Origin: Actinophytocola sp.
GTDB taxonomy: Bacteria > Actinomycetota > Actinomycetes > Mycobacteriales > Pseudonocardiaceae
Length of the DNA: 34,635 bases
Assembly (NCBI RefSeq): GCF_009379765.1
Contig: NZ_WHTD01000085.1
Coordinates: 1-34,635 of the forward strand
Direction of reading: 5' to 3'
The position numbers and the translations under genes were made by a program. This document shows positions 7,639 through 15,853 of the stretch, in pieces. The notes below the pieces were generated by a model. That model worked only from the letters and a program-made list of their open reading frames with translations, searched no databases and had not been told where the DNA came from. Position 1 is the first letter of the stretch, and every line of letters starts with the position of its first letter.

Positions 7639-8363
7639 TGCGCCGCGACCGGTACGAGACCGGCGGCGGCACGGTCATCGCCTACGGGCACTACGGCCGG
7701 CCGTTCCTCGCCTTTCCGTCCGAGCAGGGGCGCGCCTGGGACTTCGAGAGCAACGGCATGGTCGACGCGGTCCGCCCGCTGCTCGACGACGGCCGGGCCA
7801 AGCTCTACTGCGTCGACTCGCACGACGCGGCGTCCTGGTCCGACCGGTCGGTGCCGCTCGAGGAGCGCGCGCACCGGCACGGCGTCTACGAGTCGTGGAT
7901 CCTCGACAACGTCGTGCCCGGCATCCACGCCGACTGCGGCGGCCCGCGGGAGATCGCGACCGTCGGCTGCTCGCTCGGCGCGTTCCACGCGGTCCTCTTC
8001 GGACTGCGCAGGGCCGACCTGTTTCCGCTCGCCATCGGCATGTCCGGCAACTACGACCCGTCCTCCTGGCACGGCTGGGGCGAGCGCGGGGACGCCGCCT
8101 ACCTCACCAACCCGGTCGACTTCGTCCCGAACCTGAACGGCGACCACCTCGACCGGCTGCGCGAGCGGCTGTCGGTGCTGCTGGTCGTCGGCCAGGGCCA
8201 GTGGGAGGACTCGACCGGCTCGCTGCCGTCCACCCGGCACCTCGCGGACGTGCTGCGGGACAAGGGTCTGCGGTGTGAGCTCGACGTGTGGGGGTACGAC
8301 GTCCCGCACGACTGGTCGTCCTGGCGGGCACAGCTCGCCCACCACCTGCCCCGGTTCTGCTGA
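7638..8363 (+). CDS. Second putative esterase of the operon
   Basis: A 241-aa compact alpha/beta hydrolase: PFLAFPSEQGRAWDFESNGM, KLYCVDSHDAASW, nucleophile elbow TVGCSLGAFHAVL with Ser near residue 112, and a probable catalytic His in GYDVPHDWSSWR. It lacks the N-terminal beta domain of the preceding esterase and is only distantly similar to it, so the two are not a recent duplication. It resembles the esterase D/mycolyltransferase-like cytosolic family. ATG 7638 shares one base with the upstream TGA. The next gene follows after 11 bases with a good ribosome site. Its place between the other hydrolase and an ATP-grasp enzyme implies a shared pathway. Confidence 0.85.
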   Translation: MRRDRYETGGGTVIAYGHYGRPFLAFPSEQGRAWDFESNGMVDAVRPLLDDGRAKLYCVDSHDAASWSDRSVPLEERAHRHGVYESWILDNVVPGIHADCGGPREIATVGCSLGAFHAVLFGLRRADLFPLAIGMSGNYDPSSWHGWGERGDAAYLTNPVDFVPNLNGDHLDRLRERLSVLLVVGQGQWEDSTGSLPSTRHLADVLRDKGLRCELDVWGYDVPHDWSSWRAQLAHHLPRFC

Positions 8364-8374
8364 GGAGGACCCCG

Positions 8375-9607
8375 ATGCCCGACCGCACCGAACACCTGCT
8401 GGGTCTGTTGCTGGGGACCGAGGAGGACTGGCCACGTGCGTTCGAGGAGCTGGTCCGCCGGCTCGGCCCGGTGCGGCACCATGGGCAGGAGCACACGCTG
8501 CACACCGAGCGGATCACCATCGAGCCGTTCGACCTGCGCGCCACCCCGCGCTACGACCTGGTGATCGACCGGCTCGCGTACTGGTACTACGTGCCGCGCG
8601 AGTGGTTGAAGAAGGTCGCGTTGATGGACGACGTGTACCTGCTGAACAGCCCGTTCACCTTCCAGTCGATGGAGAAGCACGCGGCGTACTGCGCGATGAT
8701 CCGGCTGGGGCTGAAGGTGCCGGACACGTGGCTGGTGCCGTACAAGAACCCGGTCGACAACGCGCGGTACGCCTACACCGCCGCCCGCTACAACCAGCCT
8801 TTCGACCTCGACGAGATCGCCGAGCGGATCGGCTACCCGCTGTACATGAAGCCCTACGACGGCGGCGCGTGGCGCGGGGTGTCGCGGATCAAGGACCCTG
8901 GGACGCTGCACCATGCCTACGACCGGTCCGGCGAGATGCTGATGCACCTGCAGGCGTCGGTCGAGGGCTACGACGTGTTCGCCCGGTCACTGACGATCGG
9001 GCCGGACAGCATGGTGATGAAGTTCCGGCCGGACCAGCCGATGCACGATCGGTACGCGGTCGACCACGGGTTCCTGTCCGCGGCGGCGGGTGCCGAGGTG
9101 CTGACGATCTCGCGGCTGATCAACGCGTTCTTCCGGTGGGAGTTCAACTCCTGCGAGAGCCTCGTGGTGGACGGCGCGGTGCATCCGATCGACTACGCCA
9201 ACGCGTGCCCGGACATCTCGATCACCTCGCTGCACTACTACTTCCCGTGGGCGATCTCGACATTGCTGAGGTGGTCGGTGTTCTGCGCGGTGTCCGGTCG
9301 CCGGCCGCGGCTGGACCTGGACACGTCGACGTACTTCGAGGTGGCCGACTCGGACCGGTCCTACGACGAGAAGCTCGCGGAGTACCGCCGGCTGGCCGAC
9401 GACTACTTCGAGACGCGTCACTACCAGGAGTTCTGCGCGGCCTCACTGTCCGGTGTGGACGACCTGGTACGGGACTGGGTGGCCTCCCCCGCGTTCGACG
9501 ACCTGCTCGTGGAGACCGTGCGCGGCACGTACCCGGCCGCCGAGCACGACCGGTTCGTCGCCCACTTCCGCGGCCTGCTGGACCTCTGGGTGCACGACAA
9601 CGGCTGA
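8375..9607 (+). CDS. ATP-grasp family ligase
   Basis: A 410-aa ATP-grasp enzyme (carboxylate-amine or carboxylate-thiol ligase). The nucleotide-binding part has IGYPLYMKPYDGGAWRGVSR with Lys near 159 and a glycine-containing loop. The metal site lies in FFRWEFNSCESL and HPIDYANACPD (Glu near 256, Asp 273, Asn 276). The first 90 residues form the pre-ATP domain; the final 90 are helical and unusual. ATG 8375 is preceded by GAGGAGG. The protein is longer than D-Ala ligase and lacks its signature residues, and it does not look like RimK. With the two upstream esterases it makes a complete small operon. I infer ATP-driven formation of an amide or ester bond whose precursor or product is processed by the hydrolases. 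The chemistry is not known to me. Confidence 0.85.
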   Translation: MPDRTEHLLGLLLGTEEDWPRAFEELVRRLGPVRHHGQEHTLHTERITIEPFDLRATPRYDLVIDRLAYWYYVPREWLKKVALMDDVYLLNSPFTFQSMEKHAAYCAMIRLGLKVPDTWLVPYKNPVDNARYAYTAARYNQPFDLDEIAERIGYPLYMKPYDGGAWRGVSRIKDPGTLHHAYDRSGEMLMHLQASVEGYDVFARSLTIGPDSMVMKFRPDQPMHDRYAVDHGFLSAAAGAEVLTISRLINAFFRWEFNSCESLVVDGAVHPIDYANACPDISITSLHYYFPWAISTLLRWSVFCAVSGRRPRLDLDTSTYFEVADSDRSYDEKLAEYRRLADDYFETRHYQEFCAASLSGVDDLVRDWVASPAFDDLLVETVRGTYPAAEHDRFVAHFRGLLDLWVHDNG

Positions 9608-9611
9608 GTCG

Positions 9612-10363
9612 CTACTCGTGCAGCCGCGGGTGGAGGACGTAGATTCCGCGCTGCCCCGGAGGCTCGTGATGTATCCACAACCAGTTGGCGACCGCATCGT
9701 AGGAGACGTCTTCGGGCTTGGGATCGCCGAGCTGGTAGAACCGGAACGCGGCTGACTCCGGCCGCCACGTGACGAGGTGACCGGCCAGGTCGGTGTTGTC
9801 GTGGCTGATGAAGTACTTCACGCCCCGGCGTGGACCGTGACCGCGCGGAAGGAAGGCTCGCCGCCGGCGTCGGTGCACGGCTCGACGAGCAGCACGTGGC
9901 GGTAGGTCGGCACCTGGATGTTGGTCGGGTTGATGAAGCTCACCCGCACGCCCTTGTCGGGTGCCTCGTCGAGGTTGTCGTACCAGGAGACGAGCAAGAG
10001 TCGTCGATCCTCGTACCGGCCGTCGGCACGAGCGTCCGCACTGCCGGTGATGCCTTGCGGATACCACCTGGTGTGCGGGTCGTCGTCATCCCACAGCAGA
10101 AGGCCGGCGTACCGGGGTGGTAGGGGGACCTCCGGCGCGAACAAGCCCTCGCCCGTGCGGTTGCCATCGTCGGCGACCTGCCGCACGCTCGCGGCGGGCA
10201 GGCGCTCGTCCAACCGCGCGACCAGCCCGGTGAGGTCGCCGTCGAGGCGAAGCCGGAACCTTCCGGCGTCGATCGGTCCTGCGGCCGGCGCCGCGGCAAC
10301 GGGTGAGCTCGCCTCGGCGGATGCCCGCAACCTGTGCAGAGCCGATGTGGCGTGAGTTGTCAT
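9612..10363 (-). pseudogene. Secreted-type propeller-like protein with internal deletion and frame loss
   Basis: Two frames together resemble the two ends of a larger actinobacterial protein family. The first (10363-9818, 181 aa) has PRYAGLLLWDDDDPHTRW, INPTNIQVPTYRHVLLVEP and ends in FRAVTVHAGA. The second starts at GTG 9821, overlapping the first stop as GTGA, and encodes 69 aa: KYFISHDNTDLAGHLVTWRP ... PEDVSYDAVANWLWIHHEPP GQRGIYVL. In related proteins, as I recall them, the HAGG segment leads into a long repeat domain, and the PEDLSYD...LW..EHPG segment is the C-terminus. Here roughly 190 central residues are missing and the frame changes at the join. The N-terminus (MTTHATSALHRLRASAEASS) is not a convincing signal peptide. 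The two-gene reading with coupled translation remains possible. Confidence 0.65.
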
Positions 10364-10444
10364 GGCGCCCAGGGTGCACGGGCCCGCGCCCAGACTCCGC
10401 CCAGAACGCGCCCAGGCGGACCCGCAACCAGGGTGGCTGAGGCG

Positions 10445-11881
10445 TCAGCCGCCGCGGGTGGCGGAGCTCTGGTAGTCCGTGTACTGGTACGGGTTGTCGA
10501 GGACCTTCGACTCCGGGATGTCCGGGTTCATGCCCTTGCGCCACTCGTCCTCGCCCAGCTCGCCGCGCAGGTACTCCACCGTCTGCTCGACCTCGCGCCG
10601 CGCCGCGGCCAGGTCGATGCCGACCAGCCGGTGCTCGTGCTTGACCACGCGTCCGTTCACCAGCACCGTGTGCACGTCGCCGCGCTGGGCCTGGAACGCC
10701 ACGTGGCCGTAGGGGTGGAGCACCGGGAACGACACCGGCGAGTGGTCGTTCTTGATCAGCACCACGTCGGCCTTCCTGCCGACCTCGAGCGAGCCGATGT
10801 CCGAGCGGCCGAGGGCGCGCGCGCCGCCGCGGGTGGCCCAGTCGACGACCTGCTCGGCGCGCAGGCCGCATTGCGTCACCGTCTCGTTCTTCGCGTGGGC
10901 CGCCATGTGCGCCCGCGACCGGTCCGCGCCCAGCGTGGTGCGCATCGCGGAGAACAGGTCGCCGCTCCACCACACGCTCGTGTCCATCGACAGCGACACC
11001 GGGATGCCGTGCGCGCGGATGGCCCACGTGGGTGGGTAGCCCTGGCCCGCGCTCTGCTCGCTCTCCGTCGACACCGAGATCGAGCCGCCGGTCGCGGCGA
11101 TGCGGTGGTAGGAGTCCGCGGACAGCGACGCGGCGTGCACGTAGATCGTCGACGGGGTCATGAAGCCGTTGTCGTGCATCAGCTTGATGCCGTCGTCGCT
11201 GGTGGCGCCCCACACGCCGGCGTGCGTGGTGACCGGGACGCCCAGCTCGCGGGCGACCTCGAACGCGGGCTTCTCCGGGAACGCCGGGTCGCCGGTCACG
11301 TCGAAGGCCATCTGGAAGCCCAGCATGTCGTCGCCGGTGATGCGGCGGCTCACGAAGTCGCGGAACTCCGGCGCGCCGCTCCACACCGCCGGCGGCTGCT
11401 GGATGTTGCCGTACGCCAGCACGAACCGGCCGGGCACCGACCGCAGCGCGTCGACCGCGGCGTCGGCGTACTCGACGGTCTGCAGGCCGTGCGACCAGTC
11501 GACGACCGTCGTCACGCCCGCGTCGAGCGCCTCGATCCCGGCCAGCACGTTGCCCGCGTGGATGTCCTGCGGGCGGAAGGACTTGCCGTGCTCGAGGTAG
11601 TACCAGACGAAGTACTGGGTGAGCGTCCAGTCCGCGCCGTAGCCGCGCATCACCGTCTGCCACATGTGCCGGTGGGTGTCGATCATCCCGGGCATCACGA
11701 TGCCGCCGGTCGCGTCGATCTCCACGCCACCGTCGGGCAGCACGAGGTCCGGGCCCACGGCGGCGATCCGGTCGTCGAGGACGAGCACGTCGGTGCCGGT
11801 CAGCACCTGGTGCGCGTCGTCCATGGGCAGCACCGTGCCACCCCGGAGGAGAACGGGTCGTCCGGCCACGAAGTCGTTCAT
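10445..11881 (-). CDS. Amidohydrolase, ATZ/TRZ/guanine-deaminase-like
   Basis: A 478-aa metal-dependent hydrolase of the cytosine deaminase/chlorohydrolase branch. The metal ligands are visible as PGMIDTHRHMWQ (His near 70 and 72), VTTHAGVWG, YVHAASLS and the Asp in SLSMDTSVWW. The C-terminal GSLEVGRKADVVLIKNDHSP and VHTVLVNGRVVKHEHRLVG form the usual small beta domain. Enzymes of this class deaminate or dechlorinate N-heterocycles or hydrolyse cyclic amides; the exact substrate cannot be read. ATG 11881 follows GAGGAG at good spacing and is preferred to ATG 11896. It is divergent from the IclR gene, with a palindrome 33 bp upstream of its start that recurs before the CoA-transferase gene. 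It therefore probably supplies the catabolic operon with its substrate. Confidence 0.88.
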   Translation of the reverse strand: MNDFVAGRPVLLRGGTVLPMDDAHQVLTGTDVLVLDDRIAAVGPDLVLPDGGVEIDATGGIVMPGMIDTHRHMWQTVMRGYGADWTLTQYFVWYYLEHGKSFRPQDIHAGNVLAGIEALDAGVTTVVDWSHGLQTVEYADAAVDALRSVPGRFVLAYGNIQQPPAVWSGAPEFRDFVSRRITGDDMLGFQMAFDVTGDPAFPEKPAFEVARELGVPVTTHAGVWGATSDDGIKLMHDNGFMTPSTIYVHAASLSADSYHRIAATGGSISVSTESEQSAGQGYPPTWAIRAHGIPVSLSMDTSVWWSGDLFSAMRTTLGADRSRAHMAAHAKNETVTQCGLRAEQVVDWATRGGARALGRSDIGSLEVGRKADVVLIKNDHSPVSFPVLHPYGHVAFQAQRGDVHTVLVNGRVVKHEHRLVGIDLAAARREVEQTVEYLRGELGEDEWRKGMNPDIPESKVLDNPYQYTDYQSSATRGG

Positions 11882-11914
11882 CGGTGAACTCCTCATCTGC
11901 CACCGCGCGAGTCT

Positions 11915-11930
11915 GCGGACGACTGTCCGC
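11915..11930. promoter_or_regulatory. Predicted IclR operator, site 1
   Basis: GCGGACGACTGTCCGC is an inverted repeat with 6-base arms and a 4-base centre, lying between the divergent amidohydrolase and IclR genes. A near-identical copy (two differences in 16 bases) lies at 12857-12872, before the CoA-transferase gene. Two such copies at the two promoter regions flanking an IclR gene fit the operator of that regulator. Binding is inferred. Confidence 0.6.
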
Positions 11931-12004
11931 CCAGCGGTCACTGCGTTCGCTACTCTTGTGAGCGCCGGGAGAAAAGTCAATGCTCCGGCCGGAGGGGAGG
12001 CGCC

Positions 12005-12814
12005 ATGCCGCGGAAAGGCACCGGACCAGACTTCATCGAGGCGCTGGCGCGCGGGCTGGACGTGATCACGGCGTTCACGCCCGGCCGGCCCGCGATGTCG
12101 CTCACCGAGGTGGCGTCGGCCACCGGGCTGGCCAGGCCGACCGCCCGGCGGATCCTGCTGACGCTGCAGGAGCTGGGCTACGTGCGTGCGGAGGGCGCCG
12201 GGTTCACGCTCACCCCGCGGGTGCTCGACCTCGGCGTCGCCTACGTCCGCTCGATGGGGCTGTGGGACGTCGCGCGCCCGCACCTGGAGCAGCTCTCCGC
12301 GCGGACCGGCGAGTCCTGCTCGGTCGCCCAGCTCGACGGCTCGGACATCGTCTACGTGGCGCGGGTCGCGGTCCCCAAGATCGTGGCGCTCACGGTGCAG
12401 ATCGGCACCCGGTTCCCGGCCCTGCAGACCTCGCTCGGCAAGGTCCTGCTCGCGGCGCTGTGCCCGGAGGAGGTCGACGCGGTGCTGGCCGAGCCGACCC
12501 GGTCGGGCCTCACCCCGCGGTGGCGGCCCGACCGGGACGAGCGCGAGGCCGAGCTGCGCGAGGTCCGCGCCAAGGGCTGGGCACTCACCGACGAGCAGCT
12601 CGTGCTCGGCATCCGCTCGGTCGCCGCGCCGCTGCGGGACGGCTCCGGGCGGGTCATCGCCGCACTAAACGTCAACACCCACGCCGCCGAGACCACCGTC
12701 GAGCACCTGGTCGGGCACCACCTGCCGCTGCTGCTGCACACCGCGGGCGAGATCAGCGCCGACTTCGCCCGGCGCGCGGCCGTGCCCCATGTGACCCGCA
12801 CCGCGGCATCGTGA
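12005..12814 (+). CDS. IclR family transcriptional regulator
   Basis: A 269-aa protein. The N-terminal winged helix (about residues 10-70) includes ALARGLDVITAFTPGRPAMS and LTEVASATGLARPTARRIL. The C-terminal effector-binding GAF-like domain (about 85-255) includes SCSVAQLDGSDIVYVARV and FPALQTSLGKVLLAALCPEE. Layout and length match IclR/PcaR-type regulators, which usually control aromatic or acid catabolism in response to a pathway metabolite. ATG 12005 follows the strong site GGAGGGGAGG. A possible -10 (TACTCT, 11951-11956) precedes it. Its gene lies between the two transcription units it probably regulates, and matching palindromes stand at both. Whether it activates or represses is not visible. 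Confidence 0.92.
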   Translation: MPRKGTGPDFIEALARGLDVITAFTPGRPAMSLTEVASATGLARPTARRILLTLQELGYVRAEGAGFTLTPRVLDLGVAYVRSMGLWDVARPHLEQLSARTGESCSVAQLDGSDIVYVARVAVPKIVALTVQIGTRFPALQTSLGKVLLAALCPEEVDAVLAEPTRSGLTPRWRPDRDEREAELREVRAKGWALTDEQLVLGIRSVAAPLRDGSGRVIAALNVNTHAAETTVEHLVGHHLPLLLHTAGEISADFARRAAVPHVTRTAAS

Positions 12815-12821
12815 CGGCGTC

Positions 12822-12850
12822 TTGACGAGCGCGCCGAACGTGGCAGTATC
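12822..12850 (+). promoter_or_regulatory. Probable promoter of the CoA-transferase/dioxygenase operon
   Basis: TTGACG (12822-12827), a 17-base spacer, then AGTATC (12845-12850) suggest a sigma-70-type promoter with a start near 12857. This places the palindrome at 12857-12872 directly on the start site, a typical repressor position. Confidence 0.4.
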
Positions 12851-12856
12851 GCGTTG

Positions 12857-12872
12857 ACGGACGATTGTCCGC
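12857..12872. promoter_or_regulatory. Predicted IclR operator, site 2
   Basis: ACGGACGATTGTCCGC repeats the palindrome found at 11915-11930 with only two differences. The arms CGGAC/GTCCG are perfectly complementary around GATT. A further half site CGGAC follows at 12878-12882, beside the ribosome site of the CoA-transferase gene. Confidence 0.6.
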
Positions 12873-12889
12873 ATTACGGACGGAGACGC

Positions 12890-14047
12890 ATGGCTGGACC
12901 GTTGGAAGGGGTGCTCGTCGCCGACTTCTCCCGGATCCTGGCCGGCCCTTACGCGACGATGCTGCTGGCCGACATGGGCGCGGAGGTCGTCAAGGTCGAG
13001 GGGCCCGCCGGCGACGACACCCGGACGTGGACGCCGCCGGTGCGCGACGGCGTGTCGACCTACTACCTCGGGATCAACCGGGGCAAGCGGTCGATCGCGC
13101 TGGACCTGCGCGACGAGGACGACGCCGGGGCGGCCCGCGAGCTGGCCCGGCGCGCCGACGTCGTGATCGAGAACTTCAAGCCGGGCGGCCTCGCGCGGTT
13201 CGGGCTGGACTTCGACTCGGTGCGGGCCGGCAACCCTGGCGTGGTGTACGCGTCGATCACCGGGTTCGGCACGGGTGCCGGCCGCGACGTGCCCGGCTAC
13301 GACCTGATGGTGCAGGCGATCTCCGGGCTGATGAGCCTCACCGGCGACCCCGCGGGCCCGCCGTACCGGGCCGGGATCTCGGTGTTCGACGTGATGGCCG
13401 GCAACCACGCCGTGATCGGCGTCCTCGCCGCGCTCCGGCACCGCGACGCGACCGGGCAGGGCCAGCACGTCGAGGTCAACCTGCTGTCCTCGGCGCTCAC
13501 CGGGCTGGTCAACCACAGCTCGGCCTACGTCGCGGGCGACGTCGTGCCCTACCGGATGGGCAACGCGCACCCGAGCGTGTTCCCGTACGAACCGTTGCCC
13601 ACCAAGGACAACGACCTGATCATCGCCGCCGCCAACGACAGCCAGTTCGGCAGGCTGTGCGAGGTGCTCGGCATCCCCGAGGTCGCCGGCGACCCGCGGT
13701 TCGCCCGCAACGCCGACCGCACCGAGAACCGGGACCTCCTGCGTCCGATCCTCACCGACCGGCTCGTCACCCGCGGCGCGGTCGAGTGGTTCGACCTGCT
13801 CGTCGAGGCCGGTGTCCCGAGTGGACCGATCAACACGATCGACGGCGGCTTCGCGATGGCGGAACGGTTCGAGCTCGACCCGGTCGTGACGGTCGGCGAT
13901 GGCGACCGGGCGATCCCGACCACCCGGCACCCGATCCACTTCTCCGAGACGCCGGTGAGCTACGCGCTGCCGCCGCCCGAGCTCGACGAGCACGGCGCGG
14001 AGCTGCGCAAGTGGCTGGCCTCGCCGAGGGAGGACGACCGTGGCTGA
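12890..14047 (+). CDS. CaiB/BaiF family III CoA-transferase
   Basis: A 385-aa enzyme that moves CoA between carboxylic acids. Family features are the start MAGPLEGVLVADFSRILAGP YATMLLADMGAEVVKVEGP, the region YYLGINRGKRSIALDL, and GISVFDVMAGNHA with Asp near 167, matching the catalytic Asp that forms the acyl intermediate. Length is normal. ATG 12890 follows GGAG; an upstream in-frame TTG lies inside the operator and is rejected. The stop overlaps the next gene by 8 bases (GTGGCTGA). Followed by a citrate-synthase-fold lyase and an extradiol dioxygenase, it probably activates a ring-cleavage product or a dicarboxylate as its CoA thioester. The acid substrate is unknown. Confidence 0.92.
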   Translation: MAGPLEGVLVADFSRILAGPYATMLLADMGAEVVKVEGPAGDDTRTWTPPVRDGVSTYYLGINRGKRSIALDLRDEDDAGAARELARRADVVIENFKPGGLARFGLDFDSVRAGNPGVVYASITGFGTGAGRDVPGYDLMVQAISGLMSLTGDPAGPPYRAGISVFDVMAGNHAVIGVLAALRHRDATGQGQHVEVNLLSSALTGLVNHSSAYVAGDVVPYRMGNAHPSVFPYEPLPTKDNDLIIAAANDSQFGRLCEVLGIPEVAGDPRFARNADRTENRDLLRPILTDRLVTRGAVEWFDLLVEAGVPSGPINTIDGGFAMAERFELDPVVTVGDGDRAIPTTRHPIHFSETPVSYALPPPELDEHGAELRKWLASPREDDRG

Positions 14048-14837
14048 GTACCCGACGGCGCTCGGCGCGTCCTCGCTCGAGCGGATCACGTTGCTGGGCA
14101 AGGATCTCGCCGCGGACGTGATGGGCAACGTGGGGTTCGGCGAGCTCGCGTTCTGGCTCGCCACCCAGCGCAGGCCCACCCCGGGCGAGACCCGGGTGTT
14201 CGAGGCGGTGCTCGCCGCTCTCGCCGACCACGGGTTCACCCCGACCGCGATCGTCACCCGACTGACCTACCTGTCCGCGCCGGACTCCGTGCAGGGGGCG
14301 CTCGCGGCCGGCCTGCTGGGCGGCGGGTCGCGGTTCCTCGGCGTCACCGAGGACTGCGGCCGGTTCCTGCACGACCAGCTCGAGGGCGTGCGGCTGCCGC
14401 TCGACGAGGAAGGCTGGGACGCGCTCGCGCTGGCGACCGTGCGCACGCAGCGGGAGGCGAAGCGGTTCATCCCGGGCCTGGGCCACCACGTGCACAAGGA
14501 CGGCGACCCGCGCACGCCGCGGCTCTTCCAGATCGCCGACGAGGAGGGCCTGCGCGGGCCGCACCTGTCGCTGTTCGCCGCGATCGGCCGGGTGCACCCG
14601 CGAGTGCTCGGCCGGACGCTGCCGCTCAACGGCGCGGGTGTCTGCGGCGCGGCGCTCGCCGACCTCGGGCTGCCGCTGGAGCTGTTGCGCGGCTTCGCCT
14701 TGCTGGCCCGCACCGCGGGGCTGATCGGGCAGCTCGCCGAGGAGCTGCGCAACCCGGTCGGCAACGAGATCTTCCTGTCGGTGGACCTCAACAACCTGTC
14801 CGTTCCCCCCGAGCCGTACGGAGGTTCGCATGGCTGA
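14040..14837 (+). CDS. Citrate-synthase-fold / citryl-CoA lyase-like protein
   Basis: A 265-aa protein, shorter than citrate synthase (about 370-430) and similar in size to the lyase domain of ATP-citrate lyase. The catalytic region is visible as FIPGLGHHVHKDGDPRTPRL, the G-x-G-H...K-x-x-DPR signature with His near 149-150. Early and late helices match the family (DVMGNVGFGELAFWLATQRR; FALLARTAGLIGQLAEELRN). Known relatives make or break the C-C bond between acetyl-CoA and a 2-oxo acid. GTG 14040 lies inside the end of the CoA-transferase gene, with an 8-base overlap. Its own stop overlaps ligB in the same 8-base form (ATGGCTGA). I infer a retro-Claisen cleavage of a CoA thioester made by the upstream transferase. 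Confidence 0.85.
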   Translation: MAEYPTALGASSLERITLLGKDLAADVMGNVGFGELAFWLATQRRPTPGETRVFEAVLAALADHGFTPTAIVTRLTYLSAPDSVQGALAAGLLGGGSRFLGVTEDCGRFLHDQLEGVRLPLDEEGWDALALATVRTQREAKRFIPGLGHHVHKDGDPRTPRLFQIADEEGLRGPHLSLFAAIGRVHPRVLGRTLPLNGAGVCGAALADLGLPLELLRGFALLARTAGLIGQLAEELRNPVGNEIFLSVDLNNLSVPPEPYGGSHG

Positions 14838-15693
14838 GCTGGTCGCGGTGATCGCGTCCACCCACCACCCGTTCTACTACCGCGCGAGCACGTCCACCGG
14901 CGAGGACCGGCCGCCGTTCGCCGACGAGTGGGTGCGCAAGGTCGAGGCGTTCCGGGAGACGCTGACCAAGGCCCGGCCGGACGTGCTGGTGATGGTCGGC
15001 TCGGACCACTTCCACCAGCTGTGGCTGGACAACATGCCGCAGTTCCTCGTCGGCAAGGCGCCCTTCTACGACGCCGACTGGTACAACGAGGAGCGCGAGT
15101 TCGGCCTGCCGCGGATGGTCATGCGCGGCAACGAGGACCTGTCCTCCTACATCCTGCGCGAAGGCCTGGACGCCGGGTTCGACCTGGCGTTCTCCAACGA
15201 GCTGCGGATCGACCACTCGGTCACCTGCCCGATCATCACCCTGCGCCCGCAGAACGACCTGCCCATCGTGCCGATCTACACCAACATCTTCGCGCCGCCG
15301 CTGCCGCAGCCGAAGCGGTTCGTCCAACTGGGACGGACGATCCGCGAGCTGGTCGAGTCGTGGCCGTCCGAGGCGCGGGTGGCGGTGATCGGCACCGGGC
15401 ACCTGTCGCTCGAGCTCGGCGGGCCGCGCCAGTTCGGGCCGCACGGGCCGGACCCGGAGTTCGACCGCAAGGCCGTCGAGTGGATCTCGACCGGGGACAT
15501 CGAGGGCTGCTGCGGCGAGGTGACGCTGGAGAGCCTGCACCTACCGGGCAACGCCACGCACGGATTCATGGACTTCATGCTGATGATGGGGGTGGCCGGT
15601 GCGGGCCGCAAGGCCGACTACGTGGACACCTACGACCTGTTCCACACGATGGAGGCGTACTTCACCTGGTACCCGAACGGAGCGCGGGCATGA
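14830..15693 (+). CDS. Extradiol ring-cleavage dioxygenase, LigB-type catalytic subunit
   Basis: A 287-aa class III extradiol dioxygenase catalytic subunit (protocatechuate 4,5-dioxygenase beta type). Likely iron ligands are His 12 or 13 in VIASTHHPFYY and His 60 or 62 in VMVGSDHFHQLW, plus a Glu near 230-234 (GEVTLESL). The probable acid-base His is 129 in NELRIDHSVTCPI. Relatives open catechols next to the hydroxyls with O2; protocatechuate, gallate and other catechols are all possible. The start ATG 14830 overlaps the previous stop by 8 bases. The stop TGA overlaps the first of three tandem 80-bp ORF units that lead to ligA, its expected partner subunit. Confidence 0.9.
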   Translation: MAELVAVIASTHHPFYYRASTSTGEDRPPFADEWVRKVEAFRETLTKARPDVLVMVGSDHFHQLWLDNMPQFLVGKAPFYDADWYNEEREFGLPRMVMRGNEDLSSYILREGLDAGFDLAFSNELRIDHSVTCPIITLRPQNDLPIVPIYTNIFAPPLPQPKRFVQLGRTIRELVESWPSEARVAVIGTGHLSLELGGPRQFGPHGPDPEFDRKAVEWISTGDIEGCCGEVTLESLHLPGNATHGFMDFMLMMGVAGAGRKADYVDTYDLFHTMEAYFTWYPNGARA

Positions 15694-15773
15694 GCAGACT
15701 GACCAACCCGACCACCGTGCTTCGCGCGAATGCCGTCCACGCCGAGCGGAGCGAGGCAGGTGCCACAGCATGA
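15690..15773 (+). CDS. 27-aa relay ORF, copy 1
   Basis: Reads MSRLTNPTTVLRANAV then HAERSEAGATA. The start overlaps the ligB stop and the stop overlaps copy 2, both as ATGA. Compared with copy 3, it differs in three codons (Arg/Lys, Leu/Pro, Ala/Val). It has no Shine-Dalgarno of its own, so translation would depend on ribosomes finishing ligB. The peptide is not recognised. Confidence 0.4.
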   Translation: MSRLTNPTTVLRANAVHAERSEAGATA

Positions 15774-15853
15774 GCAAACCAACCAACCCAACCACCCTCC
15801 TCCGCGCGAATGCCGTCCACGCCGAGCGGAGCGAGGCAGGTGTCACCGCATGA
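15770..15853 (+). CDS. 27-aa relay ORF, copy 2
   Basis: Reads MSKPTNPTTLLRANAV then HAERSEAGVTA. Against copy 3 it differs in five codons, four of them synonymous (CCA/CCG, CTC/CTT, GTC/GTA, ACC/ACA) and one Leu/Val. This bias is what one expects if the peptide frame is conserved. Stop and start overlap its neighbours as ATGA. Confidence 0.45.
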   Translation: MSKPTNPTTLLRANAVHAERSEAGVTA

